From the NCBI GenBank assembly GCA_964588665.1, contig CAZPQQ010000003.1, forward strand, positions 1-64,000: a stretch of DNA of 64,000 bases, written 5' to 3'. This document shows, piece by piece, positions 17,029 to 25,688 of this stretch. Below the pieces are notes generated by a model, which saw only the letters and a list, made by a program, of their open reading frames with translations, did not search any database and was not told the DNA's origin. The translations under genes and the position numbers were made by a program. Position 1 is the first letter of the stretch, and every line of letters starts with the position of its first letter. The DNA is from UBA2160 sp964588665 (lineage in GTDB: Bacteria; Chloroflexota; Dehalococcoidia; Lucifugimonadales; UBA1123).

Positions 17029-18906
17029 TTGGTCAACACCGCCAGGAAATTCGACCAACGACTAAAGGCAACGCCTACCAAGCCCGGCGTATATCTCATG
17101 CGCTCCGACACCGAAAGCATCCTGTACGTCGGCAAGGCCGCCAGCCTCAGGCATCGCGTGTCAAGTTACTTCGCGAGCCCGTCCGGACTTCCCCCGAAGA
17201 TTCGCCAGATGGTGCGCAAAGTTGCGAACTTCGAGTTCATCGTCACCGAGTCCGAGCAAGAAGCCCTCATACTCGAATGCAACCTCATCAAAGAGCATCA
17301 GCCGCCCTATAACGCCCGGCTGAAAGACGACAAGTCCTACCCGTTCATCAAGATCGACCTGACGGAGGAGTTTCCGCTCATCTACGTTACGCGCAAGGTT
17401 TCTTCGGATGGGGCAAAGTACTTCGGACCGTACGCCAGCGCAACCAGTATTCGGCGTACGCTGGCGACGCTCAAGAAGCTGTTTCCGTACCGGTCTTGCA
17501 CAAAGAACATCACCGGAAACGATCCGCGCGCATGCCTGGACTACTTCATCCACCGCTGCGCCGGCCCATGCATCGGCGCCGTGGACAAGGATCGATACCG
17601 GGAGATCATCGACGAGGTGTCGAATTTCCTGGAGGGCAAGACCGACCAGGTTGTCAAAGGGATAGAGATCCGGATGCTGGAGGCCGCGGAAGGCCTGGAG
17701 TTTGAGAAGGCGGCTGCCCTTCGTGACCAGATACAGGCGATCGAGAGGGTCCACGAAGGCCAGAAAGTGCTGCACCTGTCCTCCGAGAACCTCGACGTGA
17801 TAGCCGGGGCCCAGGGCAAACGAGAGTCGTGGATCGAAATATTCTTCATCAGGCAGGGCAAACTCATCGGTCGCGACAACTTTCTGATGCACAGCACTGA
17901 AGAAGACGACCCGACCGAGGTGCTCACCGCGTTCGTAAAGCAGTTCTACGATGCGACCCCTTACGTTCCGCCTCGGATATTGGTTGAGCGCAAGTTGGAC
18001 GACATCGGCACCATCCAGACTTGGCTCTCAGAGAAGCGACAGAGCCAGGTTCGCGTCCACGTGCCGCAGAGAGGCGAGAAGCGCAAGCTGGTTCAGATGG
18101 TGTCCGACAATGCCTCACAGGCCTTGGAGCAACTCACCATTCGTCGTATCCACGAGGAGTCGAACAACACCTCGGCCATCAACGAGCTTCAGGAAGCGCT
18201 GAGCCTGCCCTCCCTGCCCAACCGGATCGAGTGCTACGACATCTCGAACATACAAGGCACCAACTCCGTCGGAAGCATGGTGGTGTTCGAGGACGGCAAA
18301 CCGAAGACCGCCAACTACCGCCGGTTCAAGATCAAGACCGTGGTCGGCCCGGATGACTATTCCTCGATGCGCGAAGTGCTGACCCGCCGGTTCAAACGAC
18401 TGTCAGATTCACGCAAAGAGAACGCGAACGGCAATGACTCGAACGGGAGTAAGCCCGAAGGCGCCACTGCCGCTTGGGGCATCATCCCGGACCTTGTCAT
18501 CATCGACGGCGGCAAAGGCCACCTCGGCGCTGCGCTGCAGGTGTTCCTCGAGCTTGGCATCGACGACGTTCCTCTGGCCAGCCTGGCCAAGGAGAACGAG
18601 GAGTTGTTCGTCCCTTACGTTCAGGAAAGCATCGAGCTCCCGAAATCGTCCCAGGGCCTGTTCCTCGTGCAACGCATCAGGGACGAAGCACATAGGTTCG
18701 CGATCACGTTCCACCGACAGCGCCGGTCGAAAAACAGCATCAAATCGGTGCTCGACGTCGTGCCCGGCATCGGCCCGAAGCGGAAGCGAATGCTGCTCCG
18801 GCGGTTCGGCTCAGTCAAGGGGATCCGGGACGCGCAACTCGAGGAGATCGCGGCGGTCCCCGGCATGACGATGCGTGCGGCGCAGGCGCTGAAAGCGCAG
18901 ATCTGA
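17029..18906 (+). CDS. uvrC: excinuclease ABC subunit C
   Basis: Nuclease subunit of nucleotide excision repair that cuts both sides of the lesion after UvrB loading. The GIY-YIG domain is at residues 15-95 (PGVYLMRS, YVGKAASLRHRV), a four-cysteine-like segment (SCTKN, ACLDYFIHRCAGPC) follows at about 155-185, then the UVR motif (LEFEKAAALRDQI) near 225, the RNase H-like domain with DISNIQG and IIDGGKGHL, and a C-terminal helix-hairpin-helix pair (VVPGIGPKRKRMLL, AAVPGMTMRAAQ). Full length (625 aa). TTG start with GAGG just upstream. Confidence 0.95.
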   Translation: MVNTARKFDQRLKATPTKPGVYLMRSDTESILYVGKAASLRHRVSSYFASPSGLPPKIRQMVRKVANFEFIVTESEQEALILECNLIKEHQPPYNARLKDDKSYPFIKIDLTEEFPLIYVTRKVSSDGAKYFGPYASATSIRRTLATLKKLFPYRSCTKNITGNDPRACLDYFIHRCAGPCIGAVDKDRYREIIDEVSNFLEGKTDQVVKGIEIRMLEAAEGLEFEKAAALRDQIQAIERVHEGQKVLHLSSENLDVIAGAQGKRESWIEIFFIRQGKLIGRDNFLMHSTEEDDPTEVLTAFVKQFYDATPYVPPRILVERKLDDIGTIQTWLSEKRQSQVRVHVPQRGEKRKLVQMVSDNASQALEQLTIRRIHEESNNTSAINELQEALSLPSLPNRIECYDISNIQGTNSVGSMVVFEDGKPKTANYRRFKIKTVVGPDDYSSMREVLTRRFKRLSDSRKENANGNDSNGSKPEGATAAWGIIPDLVIIDGGKGHLGAALQVFLELGIDDVPLASLAKENEELFVPYVQESIELPKSSQGLFLVQRIRDEAHRFAITFHRQRRSKNSIKSVLDVVPGIGPKRKRMLLRRFGSVKGIRDAQLEEIAAVPGMTMRAAQALKAQI

Positions 18907-19043
18907 GTTAGCCTTACGCCGCTTTGCGTTTAAGCTTGAGTTATCCCACGCCTGATTCGGTTGAATTTCGCAGTGCTTTTCGTTTTGCGTGTAAGTTAGG
19001 TATCGCTCTGGACGATGTGGCGGAGCGCTTCTCGACCACGCCA

Positions 19044-19079
19044 GAAGGGACGCAAGGGACTCAAAAGACTTCAGGGACT
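19044..19079. repeat. AGGGAC-unit intergenic repeat, copy 2
   Basis: GAAGGGACGCAAGGGACTCAAAAGACTTCAGGGAC pattern in the 300-bp gap between uvrC and the slipin gene. That gap (18907-19206) holds nothing else convincing. Confidence 0.5.
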
Positions 19080-19206
19080 GCGCGACGAACCTCTGGACGA
19101 AGTGTCAGGCACGACACCCAGAACCAGTTGCCGGCGCGCCGGTAGGCTCAGCAGGCGATCGAGCGACCTAGCGCCAGACCGCCAATCCGATTGGCGTCAA
19201 CCGCCC

Positions 19207-20076
19207 TTACGACGAGCCGTCTTTGTCTCCGTTCGATCCGCCGCCGGCCATGTTGATGAACGGGTTCAGCAGTTTGGTGAACTCCATTGGGAAGATGAAT
19301 TTCGTTGACGAGCTGGAGCCAAGCGCCTTCAGCGTGTCGAAGTACTGGAGGCTCAGCGTATTGGCGTCGACGTTTTGGGCGACGCTGTAGATGCGGTCGA
19401 GCGCGGTGCTGAAGCCCTCGGCCCTGAGTACGGCGGCTTGCTGGTCGCCCTCAGCCGTCAGGATCTCAGACTGGCGATCGCCCTCGGCGCGCAGGATGGC
19501 CGACTGCTTCTCTCCCTCGGCGACCGTGATCGCGGCTTGCCTGGTGCCCTCGGCCTCGGTAACGTTGGCCCGACGTATGCGTTCTGCAGACATCTGTCTG
19601 TTCATGGCTTCTTGAATGTCCCTAGCAGGCTCGATTTCGCGAATCTCCACCTGGTTTACTTTGATCCCCCACCGTCCGGTGATCTCGTCCAGCTTGATGC
19701 GGAGTTCCTCGTTGATCCGTTCGCGTTGGGACAGCACGTCGTCGACGGTCATCTCACCGATTACGGCGCGCAGAGTCGTCGTTGCGATGCCAATCACCGC
19801 GCTGTGGTAGTCGACGACGTCCAGCACCGCCCTCTCAGCCTCGTTTTCCATGATCCTCATGTACACGAGAAAGTCGATTTCGATTGGAGCGTTGTCCTTT
19901 GTGATGTTGGTCTGGCGGGGTATGTCCACCACTTCCTCACGCATGTCGACAATCTTGGTCTGGTGAAGCGGCCAGAAGAGGATCTGGAATCCAGCCTTGC
20001 GCATCTCGGCGAACTTGCCGAATTTGAACACTGCCAACAGCTCGTACTGCTTGACGATCCTGACGTACGGAATCAT
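19207..20076 (-). CDS. SPFH/band-7 protein (slipin/stomatin-like)
   Basis: Membrane-microdomain scaffold of the stomatin/prohibitin superfamily. The band-7 domain occupies about residues 15-180 (VVDIPRQTNITKDNAPIEID), followed by a long Ala/Glu-rich coiled coil (TEAEGTRQAAITVAEGEKQ) and a C-terminal hydrophobic patch (FIFPMEFTKLLNPFINMAGG). The N-terminal membrane hairpin usual in slipins is nearly absent: the protein starts about 12 residues before the band-7 core. It lies 12 bp after nfeD on the same strand, the classic NfeD-slipin pair in which the NfeD OB domain binds the slipin. Confidence 0.88.
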   Translation of the reverse strand: MIPYVRIVKQYELLAVFKFGKFAEMRKAGFQILFWPLHQTKIVDMREEVVDIPRQTNITKDNAPIEIDFLVYMRIMENEAERAVLDVVDYHSAVIGIATTTLRAVIGEMTVDDVLSQRERINEELRIKLDEITGRWGIKVNQVEIREIEPARDIQEAMNRQMSAERIRRANVTEAEGTRQAAITVAEGEKQSAILRAEGDRQSEILTAEGDQQAAVLRAEGFSTALDRIYSVAQNVDANTLSLQYFDTLKALGSSSSTKFIFPMEFTKLLNPFINMAGGGSNGDKDGSS

Positions 20077-20088
20077 TTCAACCTCTCC

Positions 20089-21423
20089 TCAACCTTCAAT
20101 CTCATCGGTCTTGTACACCTTTAAAGTAATGCCGTCGATTTCGGCAACCACGATCTTCTCTCCAGTCCGAATCGGGCGGCCGTCGTCCGACTCCGCGGTC
20201 CAAAGCTCGCTGCCGACCCGGACGGTCCCTCTAGGTTCCAACGCCGTCGTTGTCACCCCCATGTCGCCCACGAGACGCCTGCTAGTCGATACGTAATGCG
20301 TCAGCTTCGACGATCGGATGCCCATGAACAGCAATCCTCCGAACGAGAAGAACACCGCACTGACGGCGGCGACGGCCCAGATGCTGACGCCGACCGATGG
20401 CGTGGGGATAGCAGGCGGACTGAAGCGGGCGAACATCAGGAATGCGCCGATGACGAAACTGACCCCGCCCGAGAGACCGAACGCGCCGAGTCCCGGAGCC
20501 AGCAACTCGAAATAGATCAACCCCATGCCCAGGAGGATTAGGCCGACGCCCACCCAACTGACAGGCAGGTTTCCTGCGCCTACCAAGGCCAAGGCAAGGA
20601 GGCCCGCCCCAACGGCCCCAGGAACAATCAGGCCCGGGTTCAGCAGTTCGATGATCAAAAGAATACCGCCAATAGCCATCAGCAAGAAAGCGATCTGCGG
20701 ATCGGCGACCACGTCCAGGAAACGCTCGACCATGTTGCGCTCGAAATGCTGGATCTCGATCCCGTCAGTGTCCAGCGTCAATTGCCCTCCAGTCACGGAC
20801 ACCGTGACTCCATCGAGTTTAGCCAACAGGTCGTCCAGATCCCTCGCGACGAGATCGATCACGTCCAACTCCAGCGCCTCGGATTCCGTGTACGACGTGG
20901 CATCCAGGACGGTCTTGTCGTAGGCGTCGACGTTTCGGTCTCGCTGGTCTGCGATGCTCCGCAGAAACGCCGCGGCGTCTTGCGTCGCCTTGGACTTGAT
21001 AGTCTCGTCAAGCTCATCCCCGCCCGTGCCGACGGGTGAGGCGGCGCCGATGTTGGTGGCCGGGGCCATGGCGGCGATGTGGGCGGCCGCGAGGACGAAT
21101 GTGCCCGCCGAAGCCGCGTGGGCGCCGGACGGCGAGACGTATATGATGACGGGGATCGGCGAATCGAGCATAGCCGAGACCATGTCGCGCGTGGTGTCGA
21201 ACAAACCGCCTGGCGTGTCGAGTTCGACTATGACGAACTCGGCGCCGTCCTCAGCAGCCTGCTCCAAGCCTCGGGCGAAGAACCTGCCTGAGACAGGATG
21301 GATTACGCTGTCGATCCGTAGCAGAACAGCATGCGGTTTCGATTGCGCCGCAGCCTCACGCGGAATCGCCGCCAGCGCAATCAGCGCCGCAGCAACGAGC
21401 ATCCACAAGGCCAAGGTTCTCAT
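20089..21423 (-). CDS. NfeD-type membrane-bound ClpP-class serine protease
   Basis: Long-form NfeD protein (444 aa). A signal peptide (residues 1-26, ending AAAQ) leads to a ClpP-like protease domain (about 30-220): DTPGGLFD, the catalytic serine in AHAASAGTF, and the catalytic-lysine region IKSKATQDAAAF. Four to five membrane spans follow (about 245-375), then a C-terminal NfeD OB-fold (VGDMGVTTTALEPRGTVRVG). It is proposed to cleave hydrophobic C-terminal segments of slipins, matching the slipin gene immediately downstream. Upstream 80 bp separate it from a PIN-like gene on the same strand. Confidence 0.9.
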   Translation of the reverse strand: MRTLALWMLVAAALIALAAIPREAAAQSKPHAVLLRIDSVIHPVSGRFFARGLEQAAEDGAEFVIVELDTPGGLFDTTRDMVSAMLDSPIPVIIYVSPSGAHAASAGTFVLAAAHIAAMAPATNIGAASPVGTGGDELDETIKSKATQDAAAFLRSIADQRDRNVDAYDKTVLDATSYTESEALELDVIDLVARDLDDLLAKLDGVTVSVTGGQLTLDTDGIEIQHFERNMVERFLDVVADPQIAFLLMAIGGILLIIELLNPGLIVPGAVGAGLLALALVGAGNLPVSWVGVGLILLGMGLIYFELLAPGLGAFGLSGGVSFVIGAFLMFARFSPPAIPTPSVGVSIWAVAAVSAVFFSFGGLLFMGIRSSKLTHYVSTSRRLVGDMGVTTTALEPRGTVRVGSELWTAESDDGRPIRTGEKIVVAEIDGITLKVYKTDEIEG

Positions 21424-21501
21424 GCAAGACCTCTTCCCTCTTAGCGGGGGACCAACACGACGAACCCATTATACATGAGCAACAAGTCGACTACGGGTGG
21501 T

Positions 21502-21897
21502 TCAGTAGGACAGCACGTCGCACTCTTGGGCTTCGTACCACTCGACGGCGCGCGTTCGCACGGGAATCCCGCGCTCACGTGAGACGACGACGTTGACGGC
21601 GCGCATAACCCGGTCGTCATCTGAAACGTCGTCATCCGGAGCGAATCGCATCGATCCCGCTTCTCGGGCAGCCTCGCCCGTGACCGGGATCTGCGTGATG
21701 AATCTGAGCAAGGCGACTAGCTGAATCTCGCTGCGGCGATCGACAACTCGATCCTTCCACAGGTACAGGACGGTCACTGCCGTCACCACTGCCGTCTCGT
21801 CGCCCGACAATGCGCGCTCCAGCACTTCACGCGCGCCGATGTCGCCCTCGAGGCAATCGGTCAGGACCGCGATGTCCAGCAGTGATGATTCCGACAT
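21502..21897 (-). CDS. PIN-domain-like protein (131 aa)
   Basis: Length and layout resemble VapC-type PIN proteins: an N-terminal strand with aspartate (LLDIAVLTD), a central helix region, an acidic stretch (FAPDDDVSDDDRVMRAVNVV) where the family has its second acidic group, and a final strand with IPVRTRAVEWY in place of the usual TRN-F. The conserved second-strand glutamate is not evident and the TRN asparagine is missing, so activity is doubtful. AAGGACG lies about 10 nt before the ATG. No antitoxin gene is directly upstream; the nearest small DNA-binding-like gene ends about 470 bp away. Confidence 0.55.
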   Translation of the reverse strand: MSESSLLDIAVLTDCLEGDIGAREVLERALSGDETAVVTAVTVLYLWKDRVVDRRSEIQLVALLRFITQIPVTGEAAREAGSMRFAPDDDVSDDDRVMRAVNVVVSRERGIPVRTRAVEWYEAQECDVLSY

Positions 21898-21990
21898 GAT
21901 TTCGACGTCCTTAGTAAGAGGCTTCAGAAAAGGTCGTACTAGCGTCCTGTCTCCGAAGTCCGCTCAACAATTGCGGGTGGTCGACGACCC

Positions 21991-22051
21991 TTCGACAGGC
22001 TCAGGGCGAACGGAGTGGCGGGGCTCCCCCGTTCGTGGTGAGCCTGTCGAA
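21991..22051. repeat. TTCGACAGGCTC palindromic repeat, copy 1
   Basis: Imperfect inverted repeat: arm TTCGACAGGCTCAGGGCGAACGG (21991-22013) faces CCGTTCGTGGTGAGCCTGTCGAA (22029-22051), about 20 of 23 positions pairing. It is a REP-like element able to fold as a long hairpin. It lies in the otherwise empty 470-bp stretch between the PIN-like gene and the RHH-like gene (21898-22365). Confidence 0.75.
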
Positions 22052-22365
22052 CCACAGTGCCGCTCAAGCCCACGCCTCGATATGTATAACGAACTTGCGA
22101 GTCAGGAGATTAGATGACGCGCGGTCGATCTTCGACGCCACCGTGGAGTGCAGCCGAGCAGTTGTCTCCCCGATAGGCTGCAAGCCTTCTCCTTCTGACG
22201 AAAGATCAGGTCAGTGTGCTTGTCACGGCCGAATCAGTTTGTCGCATGCGTCCGTAAATGCAGGGTTGGCCGACCTGCGTACCGACCGTCGACTCCATTT
22301 GGTCGGAAAACGGCGAGAGTTGTCCGGCGACGCGGGCACGAAACTGGCGCCGCCAACTCGGTTCC

Positions 22366-22674
22366 CTAGCGTTTTTCGAACGCGCCACGAGCGATCGCGG
22401 CCGCCTCATCCTCGGTCAACTCCACCGGCGCTCCGAGGGGTTGATTCGCCTGCATCGCGATGTACTCGTCATCCCACACCGAGGGCTCGCGGCCCTCGAC
22501 AGCCGCCGGTTTCGGAGGCTCTCCCACACCCAACGCCATTTCCAAGGCTTGCTCGAGAAACTCTCTGAGCGGAACGCGCATTTCGGCTGCCTTGGCTTTG
22601 GCCGCCAGATATAGGTCTTCGCGGACTGCCGCGTAGATCTGTCTGGTTGGTCCATCTTGGCGTGGTCTGGGCAT
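22366..22674 (-). CDS. small RHH/antitoxin-like protein (102 aa)
   Basis: The N-terminal half fits a ribbon-helix-helix-like DNA-binding fold: a short strand (TRQIYAAVRED) then two helices (LYLAAKAKAAEMRVPLREF, LEQALEMALGV). The C-terminal half is Pro/Glu-rich and acidic, a layout seen in antitoxins that wrap their toxin. The ATG at 22674 is preferred by composition; there is no clear ribosome site. No toxin gene is adjacent. An RHH-type transcription factor is equally possible. Confidence 0.5.
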   Translation of the reverse strand: MPRPRQDGPTRQIYAAVREDLYLAAKAKAAEMRVPLREFLEQALEMALGVGEPPKPAAVEGREPSVWDDEYIAMQANQPLGAPVELTEDEAAAIARGAFEKR

Positions 22675-22704
22675 AGCACAGTTACGGTAATTCAATATCA
22701 ACAT

Positions 22705-23023
22705 ATTGTCAACCGCGATTGCTCAATACGCTGCACGGCGGTATTTCCAAGACCAGCTAGTGCCTGGAGCGGCTGCTCGTACATCCATTTCTTGATAGCA
22801 CCGACAAGGAGAAATGGTGGTCATACCTCATTTCATCGATATTATAATTGTTGCAGAACCGGCTGCATGTGCTTCTTGTCCGCACATCGGAAGTATCGCA
22901 TCCAACGCTTGGCCGTGAACGGCCAGAGCACCGGGGGTCTCGGTTCTCTGGGATGTCCACCTCAGGCATGACCGTCACCGAGCCCAATTCCGCGCCACGC
23001 ACGGAGCCACCCATCTGATGGTA
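22705..23023. other. intergenic region before glycerate kinase
   Basis: About 320 bp, partly AT-rich (around 22820-22860, with CGATATTATAATTG). No gene is supported. It must hold the promoters of the divergent neighbours. Confidence 0.4.
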
Positions 23024-23029
23024 TATACT
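23024..23029 (+). promoter_or_regulatory. -10 box of the glycerate kinase gene
   Basis: TATACT lies 11-16 nt before the ATG at 23040, so the transcript would begin within a few bases of the start codon. No ribosome site and no clear -35 box are seen. Confidence 0.4.
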
Positions 23030-23039
23030 GTTGCGCGTC

Positions 23040-24191
23040 ATGAAAATCGTCATTGCTCCGCAGACATTTAAGGGAAGCATATCCGCCCTCGACGTCGCCG
23101 AGGCGATGCGTGACGGCGTGTCGCGTGTCATCGAAGACGCCGAGACAGTGCTTGTCCCGGTGGCTGACGGAGGCGACGGAACGCTGGAAACTTTAGTGGA
23201 CGGCTCTGGGGGTGAAATCAGAACGGCGCCGGTCACCGGACCGCTGGGCGAGGCGCGAAATGCCAGTTGGGGCTCGCTGGGCGACGGCAGCACCGCGATC
23301 ATCGAAATGGCGCGCGCCTCCGGTTTGGCGTTGGTCCCCCCTACCCAACTCAATCCGCTGATCACGACCACCTACGGGTTAGGCGAAGCGATAACGGCCG
23401 CACTCGACGACGGTCACCGCCGATTCATTATCGGCATTGGCGGCAGCGCAACCAACGACGCGGGCGCCGGCATGGCTCAGGCTCTTGGAGTTCGGCTTCT
23501 GGACGAAAACGGCGTGAACCTCCCATTCGGAGGCCGCGCCCTGGCTCGACTGCGCCACATCGACCTGACCGGCCTCGACGCCCGAGCTGGCGAATCGACG
23601 TTTCTCGTGGCATGCGACGTCAACAACCCGCTGACCGGCCCGGAGGGGGCTTCGGCAATCTACGGTCCGCAAAAAGGCGCGACTCCGGACATGATCGTAG
23701 AACTGGACGCCGCGCTGACGAACTTCGCCGATGTCGTCAAACGGGATATCGGGGTCGAAATCAACGACCTGGCGGGCTCAGGCGCCGCCGGCGGACTGGG
23801 TGGAGGATTCGTCGCATTTCTGGGCGGGTCCCTGCGAGCCGGAGTGGACATAGTGCTCGACACCGTCGACCTCGACGGCCACCTGAAGGGCGCGGACTTG
23901 GTGCTCACCGGTGAAGGCAGCCTCGACAGCCAAACGATCTACAGGAAAGCGCCGATCGGGGTCGCCGAACGGGCCGCCGCCTACGACATACCCGTGGTGG
24001 CCATCAACGGTTCGTTGGGCGACGAGTACCAGATCGTTCACCAGCACGGCATCCATGCCGCGACGGCGATTCCCTCGCGACCGATGTCCCTCGAAGAGGC
24101 CTCCGAACGGGCCGCTGACCTCATCTCCGACTGCACTCAGGAGACGATGCGCATGCTCATGGTGGGCGCAAAGGTGTTCGGCAAGGTCTGA
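23040..24191 (+). CDS. glycerate kinase, type 1 (GarK/GlxK family)
   Basis: Phosphorylates D-glycerate, feeding sugar-acid and glyoxylate breakdown into glycolysis. The family hallmarks are in order: IVIAPQTFKGSISA at the N-terminus, PVADGGDGTLE, GIGGSATNDAGAGMAQALG, AGSGAAGGLGGGF and LTGEGSLDSQT. Length 383 aa is normal. ATG 23040 gives the usual MKIVIAP start; a TTG at 23031 is three codons earlier. It is convergent with the flavin-fold gene at 24197 (5 bp between stops). Confidence 0.93.
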   Translation: MKIVIAPQTFKGSISALDVAEAMRDGVSRVIEDAETVLVPVADGGDGTLETLVDGSGGEIRTAPVTGPLGEARNASWGSLGDGSTAIIEMARASGLALVPPTQLNPLITTTYGLGEAITAALDDGHRRFIIGIGGSATNDAGAGMAQALGVRLLDENGVNLPFGGRALARLRHIDLTGLDARAGESTFLVACDVNNPLTGPEGASAIYGPQKGATPDMIVELDAALTNFADVVKRDIGVEINDLAGSGAAGGLGGGFVAFLGGSLRAGVDIVLDTVDLDGHLKGADLVLTGEGSLDSQTIYRKAPIGVAERAAAYDIPVVAINGSLGDEYQIVHQHGIHAATAIPSRPMSLEEASERAADLISDCTQETMRMLMVGAKVFGKV

Positions 24192-24196
24192 AATCG

Positions 24197-24850
24197 CTAG
24201 CCGAGACTGAACCGCCGCACGTGTTCAGGAACATCGACGTTGGGTAAGTTCTTGACGTCAGGCACGAATTCGCCCACAGTCTGAGCCACGGGAATGACTC
24301 CCGCCCAGATTGGGAGCTCGTAATCTTCGTCGTCATCGATCGGACCACCCGTGCGAAGCTTTACCGACGCCTCGTCGATGGGCATGGAGAGAACGGTGGT
24401 CGCCTTGATTTCCTGGTCGTTCATCGGGCGAAGCGTCTCCCATCTGCCTGGGGTCAGCCTGTCGACGAATCGTTGAAGCGCCGTCAGTTTCTCGTCGCCT
24501 TCCACCTGAATCGCCTGTCCGAAGATGGTGATCGAGCGGAAATTCGCCGAGCTGTGATACGCCGACCTAGCGAGGACGAGCCCGTCGAACAGCATGACGT
24601 TGAGCGACACACTGGCGCCGGCCGCGTTTCGGAGAAATCTGCTGGCGGAGGAACCATGCCAGTAGATGTCGTCGCCTTGCCGCCACTGAAACGTTGGCGT
24701 AATGTACGGCTCACCGTCGATGATATAGGAGACGTGGCACATCGGCGTGCTGTCGATGATCTCGTATGCCAGCTTCCGGTCGTACGACGCTCTGTCGGGA
24801 GCCCTTACGAGCCGGGTCTTGTCTGTGACGCGCAATTCATTGTTGGTCAA
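24197..24850 (-). CDS. pyridoxamine-phosphate-oxidase-fold flavin protein (NimA-like)
   Basis: Split-barrel flavin-binding protein of the PNPOx/FMN-binding class (217 aa). Residues 28-120 carry the barrel: TPMCHVSYIIDGEPYITPTF, IYWHGSSASRFL and a VSLNVMLFDGLVLARSA strand, closest to the nitroimidazole-resistance (NimA)/nucleotide-binding subgroup. The C-terminal half has the GRWETLRPMNDQEIKAT segment found in this subgroup. No membrane segment. TTG start; the ribosome site is weak. Probably a general flavin reductase or haem/nitro-group reductase; substrate unknown. Confidence 0.8.
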   Translation of the reverse strand: MTNNELRVTDKTRLVRAPDRASYDRKLAYEIIDSTPMCHVSYIIDGEPYITPTFQWRQGDDIYWHGSSASRFLRNAAGASVSLNVMLFDGLVLARSAYHSSANFRSITIFGQAIQVEGDEKLTALQRFVDRLTPGRWETLRPMNDQEIKATTVLSMPIDEASVKLRTGGPIDDDEDYELPIWAGVIPVAQTVGEFVPDVKNLPNVDVPEHVRRFSLG

Positions 24851-24938
24851 CGCATGTACTCGCTATCTCTGTCGTGTTCCTGGTTTTCGAGATGAGGCCG
24901 CAGGAGGCACCGCTCCGGCATGGCTCGCCTCAGCCTGT

Positions 24939-25688
24939 CTACCCGATCAACACCATGTGCACCTGCCCCGGACCGTGGACGCCGGTTGCCAGCGTGTACT
25001 CGATGTCGGCCGAGCGGCTGGGACCGGATATAAGGCTCAGGTAGCTGCCCAGTTCGCCGTCCAGATGATCTCGACGTTGCAGGGCGAAAAGCTCGTCCAG
25101 GCTCGGCAACACTTCGCCTCGCTGGACAAAGGCGATGTGCACCGGCGGCAGCAACGACACCAGCCGGCTGACTCCCGCGCGGGGCAGCAACACGCAAGTG
25201 CCCGTCTCCGCGATGGCGTAGTCGACGCCTGTGACTCCGATGTCCGACCGAGCAGCTAGGTCGCGCAACCGTTCCCTCGACGCCTGTCGCGCTCTCGCGG
25301 ATGTCGCGGAGATCGCCATCGGCTCCACCGACACTCCGAGCTCCGTGAACCACGAGTCGATCGTGCCGTCCGTAAGCACCGGGTGCGACGACTTGACCGC
25401 CTGGTGGGCCTCGACACCCCGGATGATCTGCATCACATAACCGCGAGCATCGGCCACGGATCTGAACCGAGTGACGTTCCATCCCGATCGCTCGGCGGTG
25501 TTCGCCAGCTTGATCATGAGTCCTTCGGCATCGTAATCCATGCGATCCAGGATGGCGCGGGCGCGGTCGTGAACGGTGTGACCCGCCGGAGTCAGACTGG
25601 CGTCAGGCGGCTGAGGCGTCGTCGCGTCGTCGGGTTCCCTGCCCAGCGCTTGCCGGAGGTTCGCGAAGAAGGCGTCGCGTTCGGTCAT
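24939..25688 (-). CDS. lutC: lactate utilization protein C
   Basis: LUD-domain protein (249 aa), third component of the LutABC iron-sulfur L-lactate oxidation complex. VTGVDYAIAETGTCVLL and the ending HGPGQVHMVLIG are typical LUD landmarks. The ATG at 25688 overlaps the lutB stop (ATGA) and has GGAG 6 nt upstream. It is the last gene of lutA-lutB-lutC. Confidence 0.9.
   Translation of the reverse strand: MTERDAFFANLRQALGREPDDATTPQPPDASLTPAGHTVHDRARAILDRMDYDAEGLMIKLANTAERSGWNVTRFRSVADARGYVMQIIRGVEAHQAVKSSHPVLTDGTIDSWFTELGVSVEPMAISATSARARQASRERLRDLAARSDIGVTGVDYAIAETGTCVLLPRAGVSRLVSLLPPVHIAFVQRGEVLPSLDELFALQRRDHLDGELGSYLSLISGPSRSADIEYTLATGVHGPGQVHMVLIG

Noticed and set aside
21502..22674. Toxin-antitoxin module made by the PIN-like and RHH-like genes
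   Set aside because: They are about 470 bp apart with a REP element between them, and the PIN residues are incomplete. TA pairs normally overlap or abut.
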